A stretch of DNA of 64,000 nucleotides. It comes from Sodiomyces alkalinus F11. Taxonomy: Eukaryota > Ascomycota > Sordariomycetes > Glomerellales > Plectosphaerellaceae. The notes below the pieces were generated by a model that was not told where the DNA came from, did not search any database, and saw only the letters and a program-made list of their open reading frames with translations. Both the position numbers and the translations under genes were made by a program. Positions within the stretch are counted from its first letter, which is position 1, and every line of letters begins with the position of its first letter. The stretch covers positions 3,503,185 through 3,567,184 of the forward strand of contig NW_021167079.1 in assembly GCF_003711515.1 (NCBI RefSeq). The letters run 5' to 3'. Of this stretch, positions 12,297 to 22,900 are shown in pieces.

Positions 12297-12660
12297 AGCC
12301 TATATAAAGATTTAGTAGGGGGGTATTTTACCTTTAGTTATATTATATAAACTAGTATATATAGTATTAGATAAGTAATAGATATACATAGTATAGAGTT
12401 TGAAGTTATTTATAGTACTTACTTTATACCTTTACCTATATCTATTAATTTATAAGTAATATATTACTCTTACTTAGAATTTCGTATACAATATATAGTA
12501 ATACTAATAAAATTAAATCTATAACTTCTAAGCTATATTATAGCTCTTCTACTAAGCCTATATTAAAACTATAAACAGAATATTAGTACTTGACCTTTAA
12601 TCTATATAAGGTTTTAATTTTATAATTTTATAATATTTACTTTTTTATTTTATATAATAG
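12297..12660. other. AT-rich flank between Gypsy copy 2 and the gene island
   Basis: Very AT-rich, with no coding frame and no repeat that could be matched to the rest of the window. Before the Gypsy insertion it was contiguous with 4451-4552, which has the same composition. Confidence 0.5.
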
Positions 12661-13161
12661 CAGGGGTCTAAAAAGCAGTGTTTTAGTGTAAAGTGGTATC
12701 CGAAATAGGGGTACGTCCTAGAGGGGGGGTGGGCATTTTAATGTTTATGGTGTGTGTCTACTAATGTTTTTTTGGTTTTTCTTAAGTTGTTACAGTGCCT
12801 CCTGTGATTTGCCGTATGAGGTTACAAAGCTTGAAGGATGCAAGTGAAGTGTACAGGGCGCACTGTACCTGCACCAAGGAAGCGACTCGGAAAATTTATG
12901 ATTGGCAGGCCATAAGCGAGGCCGGGGAATGCCCTTTCATGGTGTTAATTACCTTAGATATTATGGCTTACCTCTTATACTGTCCGTCTTCCGTACGGAC
13001 ATTTATGATTACTCCGTCCTTATATTTACAGGTAGGTCATCAAATCGCACGAAGTACTTTTGCATCTGTTACATGTACGTACGGATTGTCTATCTACCTT
13101 GGGTACCTAAGGTTTGTAGGTAATTACCACCCCAGGCCGTTTCATGCCATGAACTCGTCGG
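12661..13161. other. Left edge of the non-RIP island, intergenic
   Basis: Composition changes here: CA and TG dinucleotides return to normal frequency and poly-T and poly-G runs appear (12722-12728, 12767-12773). An open frame at 12795-13181 (+) shows no recognisable protein features. Motifs of the TACCT/AGGTA type occur at 13094-13125. Confidence 0.45.
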
Positions 13162-13383
13162 TCAACTCACCTGCCAGATAGCAACCCTGAGACGCCTTGG
13201 AATGCGTACGTTGCTTTCCAATCGCCTTCGAGCCGCTGGCATATAGTTTCCTCGCATAGAAGCATGTTGGAAAAGACTTGAGAAGTGATAGTCTATGGCG
13301 TATTTAACCCCGTCCTCGTCAAACTTATCGCAATAGGGCTTAGCGTCAGGTCCATCCCACCACTCTACGTGGGATGCAGCCAT
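13162..13383 (-). CDS. Possible small gene or orphan exon, unrecognised
   Basis: On the minus strand a 73-codon frame starts MAASHVEWWDGPDAKPYC at 13383. Near its end, after the codons for IWQ, lies a good splice donor, CAG followed by GTGAGT at about 13173-13168, so the frame may be a first exon. The composition is that of the intact island and not of RIP-damaged repeats. No downstream exon was found with confidence and no family is recognised. It could equally be chance or a gene remnant. Confidence 0.25.
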   Translation of the reverse strand: MAASHVEWWDGPDAKPYCDKFDEDGVKYAIDYHFSSLFQHASMRGNYMPAARRRLESNVRIPRRLRVAIWQVS

Positions 13384-13780
13384 GAGATCCGAAGATGCAT
13401 GCTCGCTACCTACCTAGGAAGGTAGCTGTCGGGATATTTGTTGTAAACATCCGCGATGCCTACCTTTGACGGAGTGCTGGCTAATATTCTGCTCGACACG
13501 CAGAGTGAGGGGGGTACCTTAGGTAGTCATCCGGACGGAGCATGTATTGGGTGGACTTCTGACAGACAGTCACCCTGGACTTGTTAACTCTCAACGAGTA
13601 CCTATACGAACTCCCTACGCTCCGTCGAATATCATTTGAAGTCGAGTGCAGCCCGAGTTTCCGCTTGTATGCGACAAATAGTGTTAGAAAGAAAAATACA
13701 AGATCACATATGTAACAACCGTTCCCGTTTCAACATGCCGCGGTAATGGAGACGTCTTGATCTCACCTCTACTCTCGCCC
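13384..13780. other. Intergenic, downstream of TAN1
   Basis: No gene is seen. It contains TACCTACCTAGGAAGGTAG at 13409-13427 and TACCTTAGGTA at 13515-13525, members of a palindromic motif repeated through the island. Confidence 0.4.
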
Positions 13781-15181
13781 TTACCCTTCTTGGAGCTGAA
13801 CTTCCGGGCCCGGCACCTCGCCGCCTATGTTTTTTTGGTCTGTGTCCCGAGATGCCCCTGAGGAGCCTACCTTGTAAAGCTCGTTTACGTTGAATTTCCT
13901 CAACTGAACCCATTCACTCCCGTCGACCACGCTCATGCCACAGAAATTCTGGCACGGGATTTGTTAGACTGGACCACACACTGACTCTCATCATCTCGTC
14001 TTCCTTTCTCTTCACGTTTCCATCTTTTTCTTCTTTCCTGGTTTCTGCTTGGGGGAGAAGAGACGAGGAGTGGTTGGGGGAAAGGGCGAATAATGAAATA
14101 AAAAAAAAACTGCAATAGGGTGGCACTCACTTTAAAAACATCGACAAGGATAACCTTGTCAGGGTTCTCTAAACTGACCCTATGACGGGATCCGATGAGA
14201 GAGGCAATGCGTTGGATAAGCTCGCCGTGCTTCAACTCCGTGTTGCTGCGAATGGAGTGCCGGATGGCATACTATAATCGGCCCTCGTGTTAGCACTCAT
14301 CTCCCAACAGTCTCTTTTCTCAAGTCCTGTCATTCGAGAGAAAGTAACGGGGGATTTACCGAATATGCCGGCCTCTCTTCGTCTCCAGGGTTGCTTGATA
14401 TCGCTCTATCACTCTCGGTTTCCTCTTGCAGATCGAACCACGGGGCCAGAGCTTTCCTAGCTACTCTCTCCACGCCATTTTCGGACGCCTTATCTAGGAT
14501 GCTCACGGGAGTCAGGCGATTAATATATCGCGTTTTGCGTTCTCGCAAGTTGGAGCAACACTTGGCGTCTTCGCATATCTTGCGGCAAAAGCTCACCGGA
14601 TCCACCGGCTCTCGAGTTTTCATGAAGAAAACGCAGTCTATGTCCGCACGAATTGCTTTGAAGAGTCCATTGCTCCTTTTAGGCCCGCCCGCCTTGAACC
14701 CCTCGAGCTCTTTCTCAATCGAGGCTTCGATGTCCTCCTCGTCCTGCGACTGGCAATGTTCTCGTGGGGGCGCAATATTATACAGCTTTTCACCGAGCTA
14801 TGGGTACCCAATTGATAAGCATATGAGAACCAAGTCGGCTACGTGAGCTGGATGCTGGAATGCTTGGGTACCTGGTCACATAGACTCATCAGCTCGCTGA
14901 TAGCCTTCCTGTCCATGCCACGAGCGAAGGTCACCCAGATGCCCTGATCTCCTACCTGGAGGACGGCATCCCGGTCAGTGAGCATGGCTAATTTGGACTT
15001 GTGGGCCGGCGTCTGCCAAGCGCCCAAATTTCCTCCCTTTATGATGATTGTCAGCCCAAGATTCGGAGCTCGAGAAAAAGTGGCTTGGCTAATGACTTAA
15101 AGACACCGTAGCTCTCACCTTGCTCCTCTTCAGAGGCCTGGCCCCACTATCGTGTGTTTGTTTGCGCTTGGGATCATCCAT
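13781..15181 (-). CDS. TAN1: Tan1/THUMPD1-type tRNA acetylation adaptor, five exons
   Basis: The THUMP-domain protein Tan1 binds tRNA-Ser and tRNA-Leu and helps the Kre33/NAT10 acetyltransferase make N4-acetylcytidine at position 12. Proposed exons are 15181-15119, 15036-14872, 14797-14360, 14271-14131 and 13948-13781, all joining in phase 0 to give 324 residues, close to the family size. Introns have GT-AG ends (82, 74, 88 and 182 bp). Diagnostic family segments are VGDQGIWVTFARGMD (about residues 50-64), an acidic linker, FMKTREPVDP, YINRLTPVSILDKASENG and VERVARKALAPWF in the THUMP domain, AIRHSIRSNTELKH, PDKVILVDVFK, and the conserved end FCGMSVVDGSEW. The last 30 residues after ELYK could instead lie beyond another intron, since AAG/GTAGGC there resembles a donor. 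The gene is undamaged. Confidence 0.9.
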
Positions 15182-16102
15182 TGCATAAATTTCACATTCG
15201 CAAAACTAGCTATATGAACGATGTCGGGACGACACAATGCGACTGGGTTAAGAGAATGGCTGTGATGGCCGTTTGATGCAAGGATTTAATTTATCGAGCA
15301 CCCGGCTCGAAAATTATATACTGTGGAGTGGTCAAACTGGATTGTCGTTACAGTAAGTGCAACCCAGAGAGTGAGGGCTAAAGGTATCTAAGATACCTTA
15401 TTATAAACTCCAGGTACCTTATGACAGAGTATTACGGAGTACCTAAGGTAATTTATTACTTCGTACTCAGAAAGTACCTTACTCATGTAGGTATTGCGTA
15501 TCCTCCAATCCCTGTTCGACGGTAGGTACCTTAGTAAGCTGTGTGCCGTTTTCAAGTCAACATCCAGAGGCTTCGATAAAAGCCATCAGAGACCCGTCCG
15601 ATTATAGGTACGTTGTCCTACCCTATGGAGACGTTAGTCAACACATGAGCTCATGAAATTGGGATGCCCAACCCACTACTGACACGACAACTGGACAGTC
15701 AGCCCGTCCTCCATCCTTTTGAGCTGGGTAGTTGAAAGTCGGAAGCCAAAAGCCCAAATAACCGGTGATTAAACCTGGAAAATGAATGTTGGCTCACTGG
15801 AAACGATGTTCAATGCATCCCGAGTCTTATCACTTGAAAACATCCAACAAAGCAAAATAATTCGCATCAACATACAGATGAACTGCTTACGATGGGTAAT
15901 GGCACGTGCCTGATCAACTTTCAAAATGCTGGATCTGTCCAGATACTGCCATGGTTTTCCCGTCGTGGTCAGATATAGTATCATTGCATAGCATAGCGTT
16001 GCGAGATAACCTTGTTAAGACTATCTGGAAGCGACGTCCTCGTGGATGTCGAGTTCCAGACCCGGTTCAACACGGGCTTCTTTACTGACCTTGCCACGCA
16101 TC
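15182..16102. promoter_or_regulatory. TAN1 upstream / PDC downstream intergenic with repeated TACCTTA motifs
   Basis: There is no credible gene in these 0.9 kb. It holds the 5' flank of TAN1 and the 3' flank of the decarboxylase gene. The motif TACCTTA or its complement recurs: AGATACCTTA at 15391-15400, GGTACCTTA near 15413-15421, the perfect palindrome TACCTAAGGTA at 15440-15450, AGTACCTTA near 15473-15481, and GGTACCTTAG near 15525-15535. Regulatory function is not established. Confidence 0.4.
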
Positions 16103-18052
16103 TTAGTCGTTCTTGATATTTGTTCTTGCACTCTGCTGTGCCGTCAGGACCAAAGACCTCGGCGCGTCATGCTTCCCTACGTGCAGCTCGACCAGCTGCA
16201 GACCCTTGAAATCACCGAACTCCTTATCTGTCAACAGCCTCTCCAGCTCATCCTTGATATGAACTCGGTAAGCCCTCGTTTCTCCTTCCGGTGCGCCAAA
16301 AACGGCCGGGATATCCTTGTACTTCCATTCGACAATGTCGTTGTACTCGGCATCCATACCGTGAATGAAGCGCTCAATGGTGAACCCCTCGTTGCAAAGG
16401 ACGAAGCTAGAAATCACAGGTCAGTCACTGACTTCAGAGGTAGAAAGATAGACGGAAGGAGCACTAGACTGACATCGTCACATGCAGCTTGTGGCGTATC
16501 ATGGTCGATATTTCCTGCACAGTCAGCTGGAGAGAGCCGTCCCCCACGAACAAGATGGTTCTCCTGTCCTGCCCGACATCCTTGGCCGCCAGTGCTGCTC
16601 CCTGGCAAGCTCCGACAGACCAGCCAATGCTACCCCAGAGAACTTGGCTCAGCGCGGTGACGCCGGGGGGGAACCTGGTTTCCCAGATTCCAAAATTGGC
16701 GGTACCCGTATCGGTGACGACGATGTCGTTGTAGCGGAGGAATTGACCGAACCTAGGCCAGAGCCAAGCCTGGGTTATGGTAGGGGATGGATCTTCCTGA
16801 CGCGAGGGGACGATATTTTCTACCACCGGCGACGGGACCATGGCAAGTTTGCCGGGGTCAAGCTTCTCAGTGACCTTGCGGAGCACACCTTTCATTTTCA
16901 CGCCAGGGTATTCCGAGTAACGAACAATGGTATGAGTGCTGTGGAAGTCGATGGTGTTGAGCTGCGAGGTGCGATATGAAAAGCCCGCCGTGTTGAAATC
17001 GCTCTATAAGAAAAAAAGAAGCCAGAGTCTGTCAGCGTCATCTGTTCCGGATAATGTTTCATGTGGTGTGGCAAACGTGCCTTCAGCGCTCCGATGGACA
17101 AAATAAGATCGGAGGATTCCACTCTGACTTTGGCTTCTGGATTCGAGCCTTCACCTGCATAAACACCCCCATAGTTCGAATGCGTCTCGTCGATGGCGCC
17201 CTTCCCCATGGGTGTGACGAAGACGGGCATGTTCGCCTTCTCCAACAGTGCGTGGGTCTCGTCCAAAACCCTATGACGAATTGCGCAGGCATCAACCAAC
17301 ATCACGGGACGTTTAGCCGCGTAGAGGTATTTCAGCACCACGTCTACGACATAGTCCTCTCTCGCTTGGTCGTTTGGGTTCTCCTCCAGGTCAATGGGCT
17401 TTTTGAGCCTGGCGCCTTCAATCTTCTTTCGCACCACATCGGTTGGAAGCATGATGTAGACTGGCCGGCTACGAACCCAGCATTTTCGAATCGCGTGGTC
17501 GATCTGACTTGCGATCTCGGCCGGAGTGTTGAGCTTTGCAATGTCGCAGGAGACCTCGGAATTCATGTTCGCAAAGACGTTGAAGTCCCCATTGCCGAGT
17601 GTGTGATGCAGCAGCATGCCGTTCTGCTGAGACACCGTGGACGGACAACCGACAATGTGGATTATGGGAACATGCTCGGAGAAAGCCCCAGCAATCGCGT
17701 TGATGGCAGATAGCTCCCCGACACCAAATGTCGTGATGAGGGCCGAGATGCCCTTGACACGGGCGTAGCCATCGGCAGCATAGCCTTGCAAGCGGTTATT
17801 AGTCTAGGGTCCATGTCCCGAGGCCTTCGACCACGGTCTATCAGCTTGTGGGTTTAAGTACTTACCAGCATTCAGCTCATTTACGCTTCCCACCCATTTC
17901 AACCCAGTGCTTTGGATATAGTCGAGGGCCACGAGATTGTAGTCTCCGGGCAACCCATGAACTGAGCGCACGCCCACCTCGTACAGCCGCCGGAACAGAT
18001 ATTCACCAACATCTACCGGCTCCTGAAGCAAATCTTTCCCGAGTCCGGACAT
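16103..18052 (-). CDS. PDC: Pyruvate decarboxylase (ThDP-dependent), four exons
   Basis: This cytosolic enzyme decarboxylates pyruvate to acetaldehyde in ethanol fermentation and acetate formation. Exons are 18052-17866, 17784-17081, 17003-16474 and 16406-16103, giving 574 residues (family about 560-590). Landmarks are GLPGDYNL (Asp37), [17 protein letters not shown] (Glu59, which activates the cofactor), HHTLGNGDF (His122/123), and the ThDP/Mg site GDGSLQ at 451-456 ending in C-N-E-G (Asn479, Gly481). FTIERF has the conserved Glu485. All catalytic positions expected from yeast Pdc1 are present. Introns 1 (81 bp) and 3 (67 bp) are GT-AG. Intron 2 (17004-17080, 77 bp) begins GC after CTGAAG and ends TATAG, with a CTGAC branch point. 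No GT donor there preserves the frame. The gene is undamaged and unlinked in function to its neighbours. A related ThDP decarboxylase such as an indolepyruvate type is less likely. Confidence 0.95.
17004..17080 (-). other. Probable GC-AG intron in PDC
   Basis: The coding sequence requires ALK to join SDFNTAGF. The only junction that keeps the frame is CTGAAG/GCACGT for the donor and TTATAG/AGC for the acceptor. The branch-site consensus CTGAC lies about 28 bp before the acceptor. Reading through the intron puts the rest out of frame. Confidence 0.75.
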
Positions 18053-19066
18053 TGTCTGTCTGATTCAAGGTGTCGACGTTGGGGGATAATGACTGGACGT
18101 GTACTACAAAACTAGGATGATACCTACGAAGGGTCCTGAACGGGGAGAAGACAGGCGCTTCTTATACAGGAGGTAGAGTTTTCCGACTAAAACTCTTCGA
18201 AAAGTAGCCTCCCGTTGGTGCCCATGTGCAGACAGAAATGTACGGAAGGGCTGGTCGTACGATTATACACCTTCGACCAGACGCGGCGATAGATAAGAGA
18301 ACAGTCCTACGGTACACACTGGGCCCATATTAGGGCGAGCATCGCCTTGTGTAAGCTCGCGGCCATAGAAAGTCAGCTTGAGATGTGCAAGCTGTATAGT
18401 AGTCATGGTGACGTAATGGAACTCACACCACGGGATTCCACAGTTCCCCGCCGCTCTAGACCACAGTGTGTTCTGTGATACGCACATTTATTCGATACCC
18501 CGAACATTGGTCGCAAGCCGGACTTGAATCCTACCAGGTAGCTGGTATTAGTAGTCTCCTCTATAGGTCAGTCAAAATGCATTCCACGGATCATATCATG
18601 AACGAATATGCAGCGAACTCCTTGTGTATCACCCACCAGGTACAGCCTGATGATAAACTGAGACCATTCTGTCCAACCGCATTGTTGGACCAGGTAGTGC
18701 GGGTCGCGCTCATATCCGGAACTCCAAAGTCAGCGCATAGAACTTGGGCGTATATTCTCGGGCGAGTATGTATTAGTAACGGACATATGCCAGGCACGAG
18801 GCTGCTGAAAATTGGCCTCCTCCGTACCTCCTCCGTACCTCCTCCGTGAGTTGTGAGGAATGGAGAATGGTCAGTTACCTAAGCGAGTTCAATATTCTAA
18901 TCCAACAGGAGATGGTTTCCGCTGTCCCGCCCAACACCGAAATTTCACCTGAGACGCCCCTGCTTGCCATATAATACAATCGCCCCGTTCTCATGGCGCC
19001 TCATACCCCGTCGAGCCATTACCAGTTCCAGTTCCTGCCTGGTACGTATACGTTCTTCCTGCGCTT
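18053..19066. promoter_or_regulatory. PDC upstream region / ERV1 downstream region
   Basis: About 1 kb of normal composition with no convincing gene. Open frames at 18466-18849 (+) and 18591-18797 (-) lack family features and splice context. A short tandem repeat, three copies of CCTCCTCCGT separated by AC, sits at 18819-18847. The segment should hold the promoter of the decarboxylase gene, but no specific factor site is claimed. Confidence 0.4.
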
Positions 19067-19756
19067 CTAATCACAACGCCCGTCTTTCCACCCAGTCCTC
19101 CATCTCTCCTCCCACTTGGAGCAATCGAATTCCTTCTTCCCTAGCTTCCGATTTACCTCGTTATGTGCCTCGCAGAGCCAGTTTCCAAACTCTTTCCTAC
19201 CCTCAACCTTCAGTTTATCCTTTTTCATATAGTCCTGAAAATCCTCCGCACATACCCAACAAGGGTAGAGTCTGCTGAACGTAGCCATGAAGCCTCGTAG
19301 GTCGTCCTTTTGCATCCCCGTTGGCTTTTCCGGGTACGTTGCCGCGATAGTGTGAAGCAGTGTCCACGTGCTGTTTCCAAGACGCTCGACATCGGGAGGG
19401 CAATCGGCCGGTAGAGTGCCTACATCGCTAACTGTGGTGGTTTTCTGGGTCGCTGTGATGGGACTATCGGTCTTGGCTTTCAGCGACGACTTGGCCTGCG
19501 CGGCCCATTGGGCAAAGGATGTGCAGCTGCGGCAGCTATTCGAGCCGGGCGTAACGGTCAACGGTTCTGCCCCAAAGCGTCACTGCCAGACAAGCAGAAA
19601 GAAAAGATATTCAGCGTCGTATACTCACGGCTTCCCGTCTTTGCCGATGACAACGCCCTTGGGGAGTGTTTTCGAAGAATCCTCAGCAGAGCCGTTTTCG
19701 CTGGGATCAGCGGGCTTGGTGCTGCTTTGTCTGATATCGTCTCCCTCGAGTGCCAT
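19067..19756 (-). CDS. ERV1: Erv1/ALR FAD-linked sulfhydryl oxidase, two exons
   Basis: Mitochondrial intermembrane-space oxidase that reoxidises Mia40 and passes electrons to cytochrome c or oxygen. Exons are 19756-19629 and 19535-19067 with a GT-AG intron of 93 bp (donor CC/GTGAGT, acceptor AATAG/C), giving 198 residues. PKGVVIGKDGKPCRSC is the usual N-terminus with the shuttle pair CRSC (44-47). The catalytic pair is C135-W-V-C138 in the context YPCWVCAEDF, and the structural pair is C164 and C181 with the FAD-binding HNEVNRKLGK between them. Length and spacing match the family. No cleavable presequence is seen, as expected for Erv1. An internal Met just upstream of the acceptor gives a shorter alternative frame but would lose the normal N-terminus. 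Its 5' flank is only about 270 bp before a solo LTR begins. Confidence 0.93.
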
Positions 19757-20028
19757 CGTGTGACCCAAGGACAATGGCATTCAAGAACAGATTGTTATGG
19801 CTCAAAAGTAAGATTGGGGGTGCAAAGACCGAGGACCCAGAGCACCTGTCAGATGCCCACAGCCACCGTATCGAGGTGTGTGGGGCCGGTCACGTGACCT
19901 GCCTAGGAACGGAATACTTGTGGGACCGTCGAGAGAGGCACTATATCTGGCTGGAGAGGCACCCAAAAGTGGGGCCGTTCTATCGGACCTATATTTCGAT
20001 ATCGAGGTACAGGAAAAGGTATAATCGT

Positions 20029-20303
20029 TATCGTATAGGCACACGGACCACGACGTGGTCCCTAGGGGATCTATGCGTGACTAAGGGCTTCGGATCTCGG
20101 GGACCTCGGGTATCAGGATATAATAAGGGCGGATACCAGAAAAGACCGGATAGGATGCAAATAATATAGTACCTATAATAGAGTCTTCACCACCTAAATT
20201 AAGGGTATAAGAGACTTATACAGATATAACTTAATATAATATATATACACGAGATTTCTACTCTATTAAGTTAATTATATAGGTGCTATTATAGTATACG
20301 ATA
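20029..20303 (+). repeat. Solo LTR of the 20999-30754 Copia family
   Basis: 275 bp, starting TATCGTATAGGC and ending ATACGATA, with the perfect target duplication ATCGT on each side (20024-20028 and 20304-20308). It matches the LTRs at 20999-21284 and 27017-30754 (shared GACTAAGGGCTT, GGACCTCGGGTATC, AAAGACCGGATAGGAT). It keeps a perfect palindrome, GGACCACG-A-CGTGGTCC, at 20045-20061. It must have arisen by LTR-LTR recombination, and it lies in the upstream flank of ERV1. Confidence 0.92.
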
Positions 20304-20998
20304 ATCGTAGCTACTTTAGGAAAGTAACCTCATATAAAGTACCCTTGTATTTACTACTGAATCTTATATTTCTCGCCTATCCGCACCTACCTTCGTTTAA
20401 GCTATAGTAGTTAATTTTTTCTATAGCTAGAGTTTTTGCTATAGCTTAATAATAATAATAATAATAATAATAACAACGCCGAATAAAGCTATCTACGTAG
20501 AGTTAGTTATAATAATAGGTAGTAGAAGTCGCCGATAACACTAATAGTAACTGTTAATATTACTAATAATATCTTGTAAGTATATCCTTCGAGTACCTTT
20601 ATACTCGAATAAAGGATATCTTCCCCGTAAGCCTAGATAAAGGATTACGTTATTATTACGATCTCGATCCTTTAGAAAGAAGGAAAGAATAAAGGATATT
20701 AACCCGTTCCCTCGGTTCGGTTCTTCCCTCCTTTATTCTTCTTCTTTATCGCTTTTAGATAATCCACACGCGCGCAGAAACCCTACTATTATAATCCTAT
20801 TATTACTATCTATTCTTCCACTGCTTTTTATAACTTTCGTCCCTTCCGTTTATCCATAATCTTTAAAAGGTTATAAGCCCGGAAAAGCTTAACTAAAGTC
20901 TCGAAATAATATATTCCTTAGTTGCCTACAGTCGTAAGCTAAAAAGTGAATCCCCCGATTCTAAATAATAGTCCCTATTCCTATCTAATATTCCACTC
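20304..20998. other. Degraded spacer with AAT and AATAAAGGA repeats
   Basis: No coding frame. A trinucleotide run of AAT lies at 20448-20472. The motif AATAAAGGAT or ATAAAGGATT occurs near 20600, 20637 and 20690 and resembles the repeats at 31160-31560 and 35235-35505. Confidence 0.4.
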
Positions 20999-21284
20999 TA
21001 TCGCATACGCACACGGACTAGAACGTGGTCTATAGGGGATCTAGGGGGGATCCACGCTATGACTAAGGGCTTTGGATATCGGGGACCTCGGGTATCCGGA
21101 TATAACAGGGGCGGATACTGGAAAAGACCGGATAGGATCTAAATAACTTAGTACCTATAATAGAGTCTTTACTACCTAAATTAAGGGTATAAGAGACTCT
21201 CCTAGATATAACTTAATATAATATATATATATAAGATTTCTGCTCTACTAAATTAATTATCTAAGTGCTATTTTACGTGCGATA
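20999..21284 (+). repeat. 5' LTR of the complete Copia element
   Basis: 286 bp beginning TATCGCATACGCACACGG and ending TACGTGCGATA. Internal sequence starts GTTATAAGCCCGGC, the likely primer-binding site. It is preceded by target duplication CACTC. Confidence 0.9.
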
Positions 21285-21289
21285 GTTAT

Positions 21290-22900
21290 AAGCCCGGCTT
21301 ATAACGCCTAAACGATAGATATTAATAAGGCTACCCCTATTCTACTATAAAAAGTAATTATATCTAGATAAGCACTCTTAAGTAACTACTATCGACCTAA
21401 TTAGAGTAACTAAGAGATTAATGAACCTACCTATTAATTAACTAACCGATAAACGATAAACTAGTAAAGATATCTTTTAATATATATAACGCTAAATAGA
21501 AGGCGACCGCTATTACCCTTATTAACAAGAGGGATTAGATAGTATAGGAGCGCGCTATACGTGGTAAATGTGCCTCCTACTAGGATAACTATCTTAATCT
21601 AAAGCTAAGCGATAAGGAGGCTAAAGCCTACCTCCTCTCTATACCTACGCCGCCTAATATTTATAAATATGAAGCCCTTACCGTGGACCCTAACGCGGAG
21701 GAGGCCACGGCCATTACCGTTACGGCTACTCCGTCTTCCACTATCACGCTAAAGGGCGATAAGGACGCTACGGACACCGCTACTACCACGGCTATTATAG
21801 CCGTTACCACGGCGGCCACAGCTATAGGCAAAAAGAAAACGGCTACCCGCCGGAAAACCATAGCTATAATAAAAAGCCACCGACTAGGACGCCTATGTCT
21901 ATTAACGACCTCTTTAAAAAGGGGCGTACGCGTTACTTATAAGATCGCTATATATACCGCGAGGAAAAGGTAGACTACGATACGTAGTAGAAGGAGTTTA
22001 ATAACGTATACTCCTATATCGAAAGGACGGTTTATACTATATTACGTAGCCTTCTAGCCTAGCTATAGGATAATACCGTAAATACCCTATAGGCCTATAT
22101 TATTCTCCTGCACGCGCACGTAGGACTAACACCTATAGACCTCTATCAGGAAGCCCTAGTCCTATACCGATAATACACTACGCCTATAAAGGCTATACCT
22201 AAGGATATAAACACCTAGGTAGTAAGCTAGAAAATAGGGATAATACACTATAAATATATAGGTGTTTTAGAGCTATTAAGCGCGGTCCGGTAGGTAGAAG
22301 ACGCGTTAAAAGCTATTAGACCTATTACCTAGGAATAAAGTAATAACTACCTAGTAAATAAATACGATACGATTACGGAAAATAAGCTAACGATTAACGA
22401 CTTCGTAAAGGCTCTACAGGCGGTTCTTAGTAATATAAAGAGCCTATAATCCACCGCTATAAAGCCTAGAGTTAGGAGAGGCACCTTTAATACCCTTAAG
22501 AACCTCCCCGATACTAAGCATACTACTAATAATAAAGATAATAAGAAGCGTCCTTATAGTAATACGTCCGTAAAGGCTATCCCTCCCGTAATAAGGAGGC
22601 CTTATAAGATATATAAAAATACTTATACTACCGCCGCCTCTTAGTGTATAAGGCTGGATATACGCCCTTATACCTAGTATAGCCGCGAAGATATTACGAA
22701 AGTTATAGAAAAGAAGATACGTAACTATAGTTTTAAGAGCAGCGTAGACACCGCGATATAGAAGAGGCGGGAAGCCTTAGAGACTATTAACGCTAATAAG
22801 ATAGACGAAGTCTAGGAAGATTAACTCTATAATACTACGCCTACTATAATAGTTTATAAAGACTTATCCGTCACCGCGACAGGGGGACCAGGCGCCTACT
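21290..22900 (+). pseudogene. Gag of the complete Copia element
   Basis: A long frame with scattered stops. The section at 21683-21973 is open and Thr/Ala-rich (ATAITVTATPSSTI, TTAIIAVTTAATAIGKKK), followed by FKKGR and REEKVDYDT. A related gag is found in the deletion derivative at 33210-34680 (YREEKADYDSQQQEL). A zinc knuckle was not clearly identified. Confidence 0.65.

Noticed and set aside
12795..13181. 128-codon plus-strand frame at the island border
   Set aside because: No family features or codon bias, and it overlaps the TACCT-type repeats.
14391..14846. 151-codon plus-strand frame
   Set aside because: Exact shadow of TAN1 exon 3 on the other strand.
16482..17713. 165- and 219-codon plus-strand frames
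   Set aside because: Shadows of the highly conserved pyruvate decarboxylase exons.
18466..18849. 127-codon frame upstream of PDC
   Set aside because: No recognisable domains. It ends in a tandem CCTCCTCCGT repeat and is treated as intergenic.
13781..19756. Possible biosynthetic gene cluster formed by the three island genes
   Set aside because: tRNA acetylation, fermentation and mitochondrial thiol oxidation have no shared pathway, and no backbone enzyme or regulator is present.
19750..20169. 139-codon plus-strand frame overlapping ERV1 start and the solo LTR
   Set aside because: Runs from ERV1 antisense into the LTR, so it cannot be a conserved gene.
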